DNA of 64,000 nt from Caldithrix sp. (lineage in GTDB: Bacteria > Zhuqueibacterota > Zhuqueibacteria > Thermofontimicrobiales > Sulfurfontimicrobiaceae). Below are positions 55,023 through 63,966 of this stretch, piece by piece. How positions within the stretch are numbered: position 1 is the stretch's first letter; each line of letters begins with the position of its first letter. A program made the position numbers and the translations under genes. The notes under the pieces were generated by a model. The model was not told the origin of the DNA. It saw nothing but the letters and a program-made list of their open reading frames with translations, and did not search any database. The DNA lies in the NCBI GenBank assembly GCA_020722815.1, contig DYKB01000009.1:59558-123557 (forward strand), written 5' to 3'.

Positions 55023-55407
55023 TTTTTAGCATTTTCGATTACTTGTTTTTAAAAACCCCGTAACGACTCAGGTTGGCGGGTTCAGAGTTTATGGTTATAA
55101 ACCTTCGTTTTTCATTTTTCTTAACCACGAACAGGGAACTATTAACCCTGAGTCATTACAAATCTTTAATATTACAGGTTTTAGTCACATACACTTTAAA
55201 GCAAATTTATTGTAGCCGTTCACAGGGTGGATCAAATCTGTCATTCCCGAATGTTTTGGGCGGGAATCCACACTTTTTCAGACCAATGAATACCCGATTA
55301 AAGCATTCGGGCATGACAGCAGCTATTATTTAACATACCGGTGAACGGATACAATCTATTCAATACTGCAAGACATTATTTTTTAATTATCAAATTTAAT
55401 TTTATCA
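55023..55407. other. Repeat-filled gap between PelE- and PelF-like genes
   Basis: 385 bp taken up by a GTTCAGGGTTCA-type repeat (55060-55159) and a TGTCATTCCC element (55216-55348). No gene. Confidence 0.65.
55216..55348 (+). repeat. TGTCATTCCC palindromic element, copy 2
   Basis: Terminal inverted repeats CCGTTCAC (55216) and GTGAACGG (55341-55348) flank CTGTCATTCCCGAATGTT, GGCGGGAATCCA and CGGGCATGACAG. This is the most complete copy. Confidence 0.75.
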
Positions 55408-56343
55408 TCATTGCATCCAGAATTGGACAGCCGCATGAGCTTCTTCTGTCAATCGCTCAGGATATTGGTTCAGTAGTCGGGAAATATTTCGGACTTCATG
55501 AATTTTGCCCTGCTTAAGATATACTTCAGCCAATTCAAGTTGGGCATCAACATGATGCGCGTCCCTGTCCGTAATTGATTTTAGCAGTGAAACAGCTTTC
55601 TCTTTTTCACCTAATCGCCCCAAAATATTTCCCAGTCGCAGCATCACCCGCAAATCATCCGATTTTATTTCCAATGCCCGGGAATATTGATTCGCCGCCT
55701 GGGTCAGGTAATAACGACTAAGGCTGGCATCTTCCACCTCTAAAGTAGCGAATTCATAATAACAATCAGCCAATTCTAAGATGATATCAAAGGAACCAGG
55801 CGATTTTTCAAGTTTTTTTTGAACTTCCAGAATTCGGTTTCCAAATTCTTTACTAATTTTTCCCAGTGCTTCCACGGCAAAATAGCGAACGGTGAGCATG
55901 GTGTTTTCCAGGGCATCGGAAAGAGCGCGAATGGATTCGCGATCCTGGCGTTTGGCCAGCGCTTCAATCGCCCCTTTCCGCATATTGACATCAGCATCCT
56001 TTAGGGCATCCACCAGCGGCTGGAGTTCTAGTTCATCGACCCAATTGATTTCATGAATCGTAGCATCACGTGCGGCAGATAACCGATCAAAACGTAAATG
56101 TTCCTCAAACTCAGGGTTTTTTTTATTCGTTTTGGACCGGCTTGAATATTTTAATAATAAAAAAATAATCACCACGCCTAAAACGCCCAAAACCGGGAGA
56201 AAGAAGCCGAGCAGAAATCCAAAGCTGCTCCAAACCTGTGCCTGGCGGCGGTCAGCTAAAAATTGTGAATTTAGCCAGAAAGAGACAATTACACACAAAC
56301 TGAGATGCAGACTAAAAAATATCATTAAGTTCAAAAATGGCAT
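55408..56343 (-). CDS. pelE: PelE-like membrane protein with HEAT and TPR repeats
   Basis: About 311 residues from ATG 56343. A longer start at 56397 would place its first 18 codons inside a GTTCAGGGTTCA-type repeat, so the shorter start is preferred. Two membrane helices (about 1-60) precede a HEAT-like section (VDALKDADVNMRKGAIEALAKRQD, VRYFAVEALGKI) and TPR helices (about 190-311, YSRALEIKSDDLRVMLRLGNILGRLGEKEKAVSLL). Position between PelD- and PelF-like genes plus two TMs and TPRs is the PelE layout. The HEAT part is not usual for PelE. It probably scaffolds the synthase complex. Confidence 0.72.
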   Translation of the reverse strand: MPFLNLMIFFSLHLSLCVIVSFWLNSQFLADRRQAQVWSSFGFLLGFFLPVLGVLGVVIIFLLLKYSSRSKTNKKNPEFEEHLRFDRLSAARDATIHEINWVDELELQPLVDALKDADVNMRKGAIEALAKRQDRESIRALSDALENTMLTVRYFAVEALGKISKEFGNRILEVQKKLEKSPGSFDIILELADCYYEFATLEVEDASLSRYYLTQAANQYSRALEIKSDDLRVMLRLGNILGRLGEKEKAVSLLKSITDRDAHHVDAQLELAEVYLKQGKIHEVRNISRLLNQYPERLTEEAHAAVQFWMQ

Positions 56344-56362
56344 GATTCGACCTGTTGAATTA

Positions 56363-56466
56363 ACGAAATTACTCAGGGTGGCTGGTTCAGGGTTCATCGA
56401 TGGAAATCCTTCGTTTTTTATTTTTCTTAACGCTGAACCGGGAACGATTGAACCTCGAACCGGCGT
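56363..56466. repeat. GTTCAGGGTTCA-type repeat, copy 4
   Basis: ATTACTCAGGGTGGCTGGTTCAGGGTT at the left (GGTTCAGGGTTCATCG core) and CGCTGAACCGGGAACG at the right. It separates the PelD- and PelE-like genes. Confidence 0.5.
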
Positions 56467-56475
56467 GCCTACAAA

Positions 56476-57498
56476 TTAACTATAAAGCTTGCTTAACGGA
56501 ATGCCGAATTGATACACGCCTTCAAAATTTTCATAGATGTATTTTTTAAATAAATCAGTTTTATCAGAAAGGCCGCGGGTTTGGCCAATTTCATTCGCCA
56601 GCGTGATGGAATGCGACACCCAATTGGCAATAATTTCGAACTGACGAATACTTTCCAGATTAAACTTTAAAAAAGGTATCTCTTCAATTTTCAGCAAACC
56701 ATAAATTTTTTTTTCTTCACCAACAAGTAACGGGCAGGCTAACATGACGTCCTGTGCCTGTTCCAACTCGTCTTTTGAAGTGATATTCAGGGAAACGACT
56801 TTTTTATGTTCCAATGCCATTCGGACAATAGGGCTCTGAAGATGGGGACTAAATTTTTTTTCATCTTCAGGCAGCCAACCTAATTGTGAGCGACGAACAA
56901 GATTTCCATTTTCAAAAACAAAAATGGAGCATTTTTTAACCCCAATCACCCGCTGAACCAGCTCAAGCGCGGCTTGCAAAAGCTGGTTGATTTCAAAGAC
57001 ACTTAACTTTTTAGCCATTTCATACAGGGTCGTCATTGTGGAAGATTGCCGGGCAATCCGTTCCGAAAGTTCTTTTTTCCAGGCCAGAAGCTCGTCAAAC
57101 TCTTTCTTAAGCTTAAGAAATTTTTCATCCATTTCTTTTTTACTTTTCATCAGCGCAACCAGTTTTTGATTCTGGCTGGTTCGCACCTGACCGATAAATC
57201 CGCCAATAATCACAAAAAGCAACACTGGTTTAAGATGTTCAAATTGAAAAAATTGAACCAGCGTGAGCTCCGGATAGGTAATGAAAGAAAGTATCAGATA
57301 GACGACACTGGCCACCAGAACCGCGACGAGCGCTTCACGAAGCTGATATTTAATTGCGATTGGTAAGACAATCAACCAGAAAGGGTGCGGTGAAATTTTT
57401 GTAAAGCCCAAGTCATCGGAAACCCAGATAAAATTGATGACCAGCAAAATTATTAAAATTCCCAATATTTCAATCAGATAGCTATATTTTTTATGCAT
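56476..57498 (-). CDS. pelD: PelD-like membrane GAF protein lacking the GGDEF domain
   Basis: About 340 residues from ATG 57498, which has GAGG 6 bp upstream; a GTG at 57516 is less likely. Four membrane helices (about 5-110) are followed by a coiled coil (about 115-160, KKEMDEKFLKLKKEFDELLAWKKELSERI) and a GAF domain (about 165-300). This is the PelD order. Pseudomonas PelD (about 455 residues) then has a degenerate GGDEF domain that binds c-di-GMP through an RxxD site; here only about 35 residues follow the GAF domain. Control by c-di-GMP through this protein is therefore unlikely. Confidence 0.78.
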   Translation of the reverse strand: MHKKYSYLIEILGILIILLVINFIWVSDDLGFTKISPHPFWLIVLPIAIKYQLREALVAVLVASVVYLILSFITYPELTLVQFFQFEHLKPVLLFVIIGGFIGQVRTSQNQKLVALMKSKKEMDEKFLKLKKEFDELLAWKKELSERIARQSSTMTTLYEMAKKLSVFEINQLLQAALELVQRVIGVKKCSIFVFENGNLVRRSQLGWLPEDEKKFSPHLQSPIVRMALEHKKVVSLNITSKDELEQAQDVMLACPLLVGEEKKIYGLLKIEEIPFLKFNLESIRQFEIIANWVSHSITLANEIGQTRGLSDKTDLFKKYIYENFEGVYQFGIPLSKLYS

Positions 57499-57546
57499 TG
57501 GCATCCTCAGGATCACTTCTTTTCAGTTCTTTACAACAATTGCGCC

Positions 57547-58881
57547 TTATTTCAGTTCGGATTCAAGAATGGCTTCAAATTTTTCACTCATTAAATCCTG
57601 AAATAAGCGATAAAAATTTAAATCGGTTTCCTTGAAATCTTTTGGGGATACGAAAATAATATAACCAATTCGCCGGGTATCCCGTGCTAAAAGTGGCGAC
57701 ATATAAATGGCTTTCCCCTCCAAATCCGGACGCAAACGGGCCAGTGAAGGCAGTTTATCATCTGGATGCAAAATAACTGGATTGTGTTTGGTTTTAAATA
57801 ATTCTTTCAGGAAAGGTCCAAACTGTGCCGGATTTAAATTTCCCATTTTGGCCACCGGTTCCAGGGAACCATTGTTCGGCCTGCACAAAAAGAGAAGAAA
57901 AAGTGGGCTGGCAAAAATTTGCTGACAATATTTTTCAAAATCAGCACCGAGCAGGCCTGGTTTATTGATTTTAGCCAATTCCAGACTGATTTTGAATAAT
58001 ATAAAAAGTTTTTGTCGTTCCAATTCCAGCGTCAGCGTTGTTTCCAGGAACTCTTTTTCCGGGAGATCTGGCGTAGTTCCTTCAGAAATATCGATCGCCT
58101 TAAATCCGGCGCGTGGAATAATTTTGCGATCGACTAAAAGTGAACCATCAATTGCTTCCACATCCACTTGATCATAATCTTCGGCTACCTCATAATCCCG
58201 CTGAATTTGTATCGGTGGGGGAGTTGGTATTACTGCCGGTGAAACAGGTGGTTCAGCCATTCGCGCTTTAATCGAGATAACGAATTTTAAGTCACCAATT
58301 ACGATCAAATCTCTATCTCTCAGGTAAGCATCGGTTACTCTTTGTCCATTGACAATCGTACCGTTCAAACTTTTTAAATCCTCAATTCGTACACGACCGG
58401 CCTGTACTGTAAATTTGCAATGTCGGCGCGAGATGGAACGATGCAAAATGGGGATATTGTTCATCCGCTCGCGACCGAGTGTCATGACGTTGGAATTAAA
58501 AACAAATTCAAAGCCTTTTTCCAATCCTTCCTGACAAATGAGTTTAACCTCCGGACTTTGTTCAGCGCGTGATTTAGGGAGTTCAACTGCAATTTCTTCG
58601 CGAACACTGAAGCTTACTTCACCAAATTTAATTATATCACCAATTTTTAGATAGCCTGTATTTGCCAGGCGAATATTGTTAATAAAAGTACCATTTTTAC
58701 TATCTAAATCGGTGACCAGAATTTTTCCTTCTTCAGCGTTCAGACGTGCATGCTTTCGGGAAATTGAAGGGTGGGGCAAAACCAGTTCATTATCTCCCCC
58801 CCGTCCCAATGAACTTTGTCCTTCTTCGATATTCAAAGTTAAGCCGGTTTTCATCCCCTCAATGCAAACAAGTTGAGCCAT
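57547..58881 (-). CDS. Double FHA-domain protein with GAF-like C-terminus
   Basis: 444 residues, cytoplasmic. FHA1 lies at about 15-92 (SSLGRGGDNELVLPHPSISRKHARL, SKNGTFINN) and FHA2 at about 115-205 (MTLGRERMNNIPILHRSISRRHCKF, SLNGTIVNG). Both keep the GR, SxxH and NG residues that bind phosphothreonine. A Pro-rich linker (about 210-225) leads to a GAF-like region (about 285-440). It is the first gene of the Pel-like locus, 49 bp from the PelD-like gene, so it could replace c-di-GMP input with Ser/Thr phosphorylation. No kinase gene is in the window. AAGGAAA precedes the ATG. Confidence 0.88.
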   Translation of the reverse strand: MAQLVCIEGMKTGLTLNIEEGQSSLGRGGDNELVLPHPSISRKHARLNAEEGKILVTDLDSKNGTFINNIRLANTGYLKIGDIIKFGEVSFSVREEIAVELPKSRAEQSPEVKLICQEGLEKGFEFVFNSNVMTLGRERMNNIPILHRSISRRHCKFTVQAGRVRIEDLKSLNGTIVNGQRVTDAYLRDRDLIVIGDLKFVISIKARMAEPPVSPAVIPTPPPIQIQRDYEVAEDYDQVDVEAIDGSLLVDRKIIPRAGFKAIDISEGTTPDLPEKEFLETTLTLELERQKLFILFKISLELAKINKPGLLGADFEKYCQQIFASPLFLLFLCRPNNGSLEPVAKMGNLNPAQFGPFLKELFKTKHNPVILHPDDKLPSLARLRPDLEGKAIYMSPLLARDTRRIGYIIFVSPKDFKETDLNFYRLFQDLMSEKFEAILESELK

Positions 58882-59122
58882 TTTTATTTCCTTAAAATAA
58901 ATCAGCGGTGAACATGATTAATTACAATATATTACAAAACTTAAAGAATGTCAAGGGAAAATCAAAAGAATTGATGCCTGAAATAAAAAATATCTAAATC
59001 TGGAATAGATATAAAACTTTTATGAGTCGATGTCGTTAAATAGCTAAATTGAAAGTATAGAAATTCAAGAAATAGCTAAAAATCGAGAAATTCAAATTGA
59101 TAAATTTAAGAATTGAGGAACC

Positions 59123-60787
59123 ATGTCACCAATTCAAAAGGTCAAAGCCCAACCGGTCGGTGGTTATCACGGTGTCACGGTTGAACTGCCAACGGTACAA
59201 ATGAATCTTGATTACGAAGAGAAAAAAATCGAACTGGATCGGGGTTATGTCCGTTTTGTTTTACATCCGGATGTTCGGGAGGTCGAAACACAGGCGGCTA
59301 CAAAATTCGGTGCTAAAAACGCACTGGCTTTTATTTCGCCTGAAAGTGCCCTCTATGTCCTGATGGATGGCCTTTTTCAAAAAGGTCGGCAGGGAATTTG
59401 CGTTCAGGGGAAATTTCCAGAAAAGATGCTGTATTTTCTGATGCAGACAGCAGGGGAAATTATCCCGGTTGCCCGGGCTGAGGAAGCAGAAATCATCATC
59501 CATGATTTATCCATCCCCCAAAAACCAGTTTCACCGGCGAATAAAATTATCATTGGTTTTGATGCCGAAGGGAAAATTTCTCCTGAGAAGGTGGGAGAGA
59601 ACTACCAATTTCTGATAACCGGCTACCCGAAAAATGAAGGTGGAATACTCCTGTTCTATAGCCTGGCGCTCCTTGACGAGATATCGCTGGTGCGTCGTCA
59701 CACGGGCTTCAATCTCAACTCACGACCGGCAGAACAGATTCTACAAAATCGAAAAGTCGATATAAAGTCCCCGGAAATTGAAGTGAAAACCAAACTTACT
59801 CGGCTTGAAAAAACTGCCACGGAGAATGTTTATCTTTTTCCGACCGGAATGGGTGCTATTTCGGCTGCGATTTTGACCCACCTCTCCCCCACTCGTCCGA
59901 AAATGGTGATGATTGGCTCGCCTTATGTGGACACCCGCTGCATTCTGGAAAAGTGGCCGGTACGTCGGGGAACCCCGGAATCGATTTTTCTGGACATCGA
60001 TGATTTCGCAGGAATGAAAAATACGATTGATGAAAAAACCGCCCTGGTGATTTGCGAAATTCCCACCAATCCGCTGGTTCGCGTACCGGATTTACAGCAG
60101 GTTGTTCAAATCGCACATCGAAACGGCGCTTCCGTTCTGGTCGATAGTACGATTGCTTCACCTTACAATTTGAATCCATTTGATTATAATGTCGATCTCA
60201 TTGCCCATAGTGCAACCAAATCTTTGAATGGAAAAAATGATCTCATTGGTGGTGTTTTATTCGTCCAAAACGCACCATCGCGAGAAAAAATAGATTATTT
60301 TTATAATTTACTAAAATTGCACATGGACATTCAGGATATGGACATCTTTAATCGGAATCTGGATGGATTTGAAAAAAGAGCCGCAAAGTACAATGAAAAC
60401 GCCCTGCTATTAGCAAAATATCTCGAAAAGCATCCAAAAGTGAAAAAAGTCTACTATCCCGGCTTGTCTTCACATCCCGATCATAAAACCGCCAAACGCT
60501 ATTTACGCGGATATGGTAGCCTGTTGAGTTTCATTCTCGCCGGTGATACCGCTGCCAATACCCGACAATTTTATGATCATATCGGGGCACCCGTCATTAA
60601 AGCCCCCAGTCTGGGGTCTGAACAGACACTGCTCTGTCTGTACGTCGTATTGGCGCATTATTTCGATCCACCAGAGAAGCTGGCTCGAATGGGTTTGGAT
60701 AAAAATTTATTACGTGTTTCTGTGGGATTAGAGGACATCCAGGAACTCATCGATACATTTGAAGCGGCATTCAAGTGGATTGAATAA
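59123..60787 (+). CDS. Oversized cystathionine-gamma-synthase-like PLP enzyme
   Basis: 554 residues, against about 390 for bacterial members. The C-terminal about 330 residues hold the complete Cys/Met-metabolism PLP fold: FPTGMGAISAAI, EIPTNPLVRVPDL, LVDSTIASPYN and SATKSLNGKNDLIGG with Schiff-base Lys366. The first about 230 residues look like a compressed second copy of the same fold (GAKNALAFISPESALYVLMD) without a PLP lysine. Fungal cystathionine gamma-synthases have a similar extra N-terminal part. Function: joining an activated homoserine with cysteine or sulfide, or a related elimination. With metX at 13059 it fits methionine synthesis. Confidence 0.82.
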   Translation: MSPIQKVKAQPVGGYHGVTVELPTVQMNLDYEEKKIELDRGYVRFVLHPDVREVETQAATKFGAKNALAFISPESALYVLMDGLFQKGRQGICVQGKFPEKMLYFLMQTAGEIIPVARAEEAEIIIHDLSIPQKPVSPANKIIIGFDAEGKISPEKVGENYQFLITGYPKNEGGILLFYSLALLDEISLVRRHTGFNLNSRPAEQILQNRKVDIKSPEIEVKTKLTRLEKTATENVYLFPTGMGAISAAILTHLSPTRPKMVMIGSPYVDTRCILEKWPVRRGTPESIFLDIDDFAGMKNTIDEKTALVICEIPTNPLVRVPDLQQVVQIAHRNGASVLVDSTIASPYNLNPFDYNVDLIAHSATKSLNGKNDLIGGVLFVQNAPSREKIDYFYNLLKLHMDIQDMDIFNRNLDGFEKRAAKYNENALLLAKYLEKHPKVKKVYYPGLSSHPDHKTAKRYLRGYGSLLSFILAGDTAANTRQFYDHIGAPVIKAPSLGSEQTLLCLYVVLAHYFDPPEKLARMGLDKNLLRVSVGLEDIQELIDTFEAAFKWIE

Positions 60788-61105
60788 ATTTAAATAGTTT
60801 CCTTCACGCATCGACTCATTCATATGATATGCTTCTCAGGGTGAGGTATGAATTCCGAAGTTTCTGCCTCACCAACCCTATATTTTCAATTTTTAAATAC
60901 TCACGAAACCGCAATCAATATTGGAGCAACAAGTTACCAAAGTTTGCTTTCCGGACTACCATAAAAATATCATCAAATTATCATTTCTTTATCAAGAATA
61001 TCATAATTAAAATAATTATTATAAAATGTTTACTTTTTGAATTTATGGTAAATCATCAACATTTTTTCATTCACGCTATCACTTATTTATCAGGAGAGAA
61101 GTCCT
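60788..61105. other. 318-bp intergenic region with one hairpin
   Basis: GGTGAGG (60840-60846) and CCTCACC (60867-60873) can pair over 20 nt; a T-rich stretch follows about 10 nt later, a weak terminator at best. The rest is AT-rich, and TCAGGAGAG precedes the next ATG. Confidence 0.4.
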
Positions 61106-63847
61106 ATGGCTAAAAAATTTACTATCTTATTTAGTTGCCTTTTAATTGCTCTTTTAATTTTGGCTATTAATTTACAGGCACAGGGACACCTCTTTGTAAA
61201 AGCCGCCCCAAGTGGTCCGCAGGTTTCAACGAAATCCACCGGTTTTGTCCCAATTCCCGAGCTGACCCTTCATTTCTATCAATATCATCCGGAACATATT
61301 TGTATCGGGATTTCGGCTGAGGGCTATGTGATCCCTACCGCACGCATGTTTGTTCGGATTCTGGTAGATGGTCAATCGACCTCACCATCGGATGTTATCC
61401 TCTTCAATTCGGGTTTTATGGGAACACGTTCATTTATTTTTACCGCCAACGTTCCCGGTGGCTTGCATGAAATCCGGGCTGAATATCATGTTGATAGCGG
61501 TGCAGAAGCCTTTCTGGGAGATAGAACGCTCTGGGTTTGCACCGCGCCGGAATTTATGAACGTTGTGGCGGCACCAAGTGGGCCGGATGTGTCCACCAAT
61601 TCCTCTTCCTACACGGATATCCCCAATTTTAAACTCAATTTAAACATGCCCGAAGCAGGTGCTTTCTGTTTTACCATTTCAGGCGAGGTGGAAACCAGCA
61701 ATAACAAACGAATGTTTGTCCGAGCGCTATTGGATGGACAGCCAACCGAACCAGGTGATGTTGTATTGAAAGCGGGTGCCTTTTATGGGACTGATGCCTT
61801 TACCTTTCATACGCCATTGATAGCGGCCGGAGCGCATACGCTTCAAATGCAATGGAACGTGGATGCCGGCGGGACAGCCTATATGGGCGACCGGACGGTT
61901 GCAATTGGTTTTCATAATCCGGAAGTCATTACACTGGGTAATGGTGGAATAGCTTCCATGAGTGCGCCCAGTGGACCACAGGTATCGACCATGTCCGGTG
62001 GTTTTATAAATATTCCCGACATGCAAACCAATTTCTTTGTTCCGGAAAATGGTTCACTTCTGATCGGATTGACGGCAGAAGCTTATACATCTATCAGCAA
62101 GCGAACTTTCGTTCGGGCAATAATTGACGGCCAGCCAGCCCAACCATCGGATGTGGTGTTCAATGCCAGTGACTTCAATGGAACTCATAGTTTTAATTTC
62201 GTCGCCAAAAATTTACATGGTGGAAATCACCAGATTGCGCTGCAATGGAAAGTTGATGGTGGTGGTACGGCTTATCTGGGTGATCGGAATATGACATTAG
62301 TCGCTTTTCCGACACCAGGACCAGACATGACCGTTCCATTTGATAATATAAAACCAGTGACCGGGGATCGTTCGTTACTGGTTATCTGCTGGGATCCGAA
62401 ACGCCCCGAACATCCGGCTCCCAATATCAACGATGTCAGAAACCTGATATTCGGATCGGCTAATAGCGTTCGCGACTACTTTATCGTGAATTCCCACAAT
62501 CGGATGCATTTGCAGGATGTCGGGATGAAAGGATGGTACACCGCGAAAAAGAACTGGTCGCACTATTGGGCGGCCACCGATCCAAATGATAGTGATGGCG
62601 ATGGCTGGACGTCCGGCCATGTGGAGAAATGGGCCGAGGCCATTCGCGAGGCGGATATGACATTTAATTATAAACAATTCGACTTGAATAGTGATGGCGA
62701 GCTTTCATCGGAAGAATTGGGCATTTTAATTGTAATCCCGCAAAATAGTCCTTTTGGATCAAACCGAATTGCCGTGGGGAAACAATATCCAACGGAACAG
62801 CCGTTAATTGTGGATAATGTCAAAATCACCTGGATTGCAGAAGCATATATTGGGAATCCAATGAACTTGGGGCTGGTTGCGCATGAGTTGTGTCATCTCT
62901 TTCTCAATTTACCAGATATGTACTTTTCATTTTTCCAGCCGTATGCGGCCGGCGCCTATTCAATCATGGACATCACCTACACGGATACGCATATTGATCC
63001 CTTTCATAAAATTCGTCTGGGCTGGATTCAACCGCCGATGATCCGGCGTACTGGCAGCTATCAATTTGAAGCGGTCGAAACGTCACATGTGGCGTTTATT
63101 CTGCATGACCCGGGTTATGGCAGTCAGGAGTATTTCATTATTGAAAATCGGCATTCAAATCTCGCTTATGACACCAATTTACCGGATCAGGGGCTGGCGG
63201 TGTGGCATATCATGGAAAATCCCGATGTTTATCAGAATTTATCGGCTCCACCCGGTGTTAAACCTGCGGATTGGGCGACCATTGGTGCCGGTGATTGGGG
63301 ACGTCGGGCCATTCGAATGATTCGGCCGGTATATGGCCCGCCTTTTGACAACCGAACCGCCCTCTGGGATGGTGCTGATCCGATAACTGGCTATGATTTG
63401 CTCTCAAACGATTCCAATCCAAATCATGCAACGTTAAAATGGCATAATGGAGTTCCTTCGGGATTTTCTATCCGCAATATTTCGCCAGCCGGCCCGGTCA
63501 TGGAAGCATTGGTTGAAGTTCCCTGGCAGCCAGTGGCTGTAGAAGAAACGCCAACATTCACCATGCCGCTTGAATTCAATCTGGATCAAAATTACCCCAA
63601 TCCCTTTAATCCGGAAACGACTATCAGTTTCTATCTGGACGAAAATTCACAAGCGACCCTCAGAATTTTCAATGTATTGGGTCAGGAAGTTAATGTTTTA
63701 TTAAATCAGAACTTATCCATGGGCCGGCATACCATTCGCTGGGATGGTCGGAATATTTCCGGAACAAAGGTACCAGCAGGCGTTTATTTTTATCAACTCA
63801 AAACAGCGAAGAAAGAGGCTGTTAAAAAGATGATTTTGATTCCATAA
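61106..63847 (+). CDS. Secreted M6-type metalloprotease with three beta repeats and sorting domain
   Basis: 913 residues. After a signal peptide (about 1-27) come three homologous repeats of about 120-135 residues, each starting APSGP(Q/D)VST and ending with GDR after a G.A(Y/F).GDR motif (about 32-155, 156-288, 289-405). The protease domain shows DPNDSDGDG and FDLNSDGELS, which look like Ca2+ loops, and the zinc motif VAHELCHLF (HExxH, His593 and His597) followed by DMYF, the M6/immune-inhibitor-A pattern. The C-terminus has NYPNPFNPETTISF and a FlgD-like type A sorting domain. Probably an extracellular protease or adhesin-protease. Confidence 0.87.
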   Translation: MAKKFTILFSCLLIALLILAINLQAQGHLFVKAAPSGPQVSTKSTGFVPIPELTLHFYQYHPEHICIGISAEGYVIPTARMFVRILVDGQSTSPSDVILFNSGFMGTRSFIFTANVPGGLHEIRAEYHVDSGAEAFLGDRTLWVCTAPEFMNVVAAPSGPDVSTNSSSYTDIPNFKLNLNMPEAGAFCFTISGEVETSNNKRMFVRALLDGQPTEPGDVVLKAGAFYGTDAFTFHTPLIAAGAHTLQMQWNVDAGGTAYMGDRTVAIGFHNPEVITLGNGGIASMSAPSGPQVSTMSGGFINIPDMQTNFFVPENGSLLIGLTAEAYTSISKRTFVRAIIDGQPAQPSDVVFNASDFNGTHSFNFVAKNLHGGNHQIALQWKVDGGGTAYLGDRNMTLVAFPTPGPDMTVPFDNIKPVTGDRSLLVICWDPKRPEHPAPNINDVRNLIFGSANSVRDYFIVNSHNRMHLQDVGMKGWYTAKKNWSHYWAATDPNDSDGDGWTSGHVEKWAEAIREADMTFNYKQFDLNSDGELSSEELGILIVIPQNSPFGSNRIAVGKQYPTEQPLIVDNVKITWIAEAYIGNPMNLGLVAHELCHLFLNLPDMYFSFFQPYAAGAYSIMDITYTDTHIDPFHKIRLGWIQPPMIRRTGSYQFEAVETSHVAFILHDPGYGSQEYFIIENRHSNLAYDTNLPDQGLAVWHIMENPDVYQNLSAPPGVKPADWATIGAGDWGRRAIRMIRPVYGPPFDNRTALWDGADPITGYDLLSNDSNPNHATLKWHNGVPSGFSIRNISPAGPVMEALVEVPWQPVAVEETPTFTMPLEFNLDQNYPNPFNPETTISFYLDENSQATLRIFNVLGQEVNVLLNQNLSMGRHTIRWDGRNISGTKVPAGVYFYQLKTAKKEAVKKMILIP

Positions 63848-63867
63848 CCTCCGAAACGCGTCGTTTT

Positions 63868-63966
63868 CTCGTTCCAACACTCCGGCGAGAAGTACCTTTC
63901 CTCGTTCCAACGCTCCGGCGTTGAAGTACCTTTTCTCGTTCCAACGCTCCGGCGTTGGAATGCCTT
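63868..63966. repeat. Tandem repeat, three units of about 33 bp
   Basis: Units beginning CTCGTTCCAACGCTCCGGCG start at 63868, 63901 and 63935; the first has changes. Each unit holds the imperfect palindrome CCAACGCTCCGGCGTTGG. ATGACGCTTTGCGTCAT at 63969-63985 is a separate palindrome. Confidence 0.75.

Noticed and set aside
63868..63966. CRISPR array
   Set aside because: Units are contiguous with no spacers, only three in number, and no cas genes are near.
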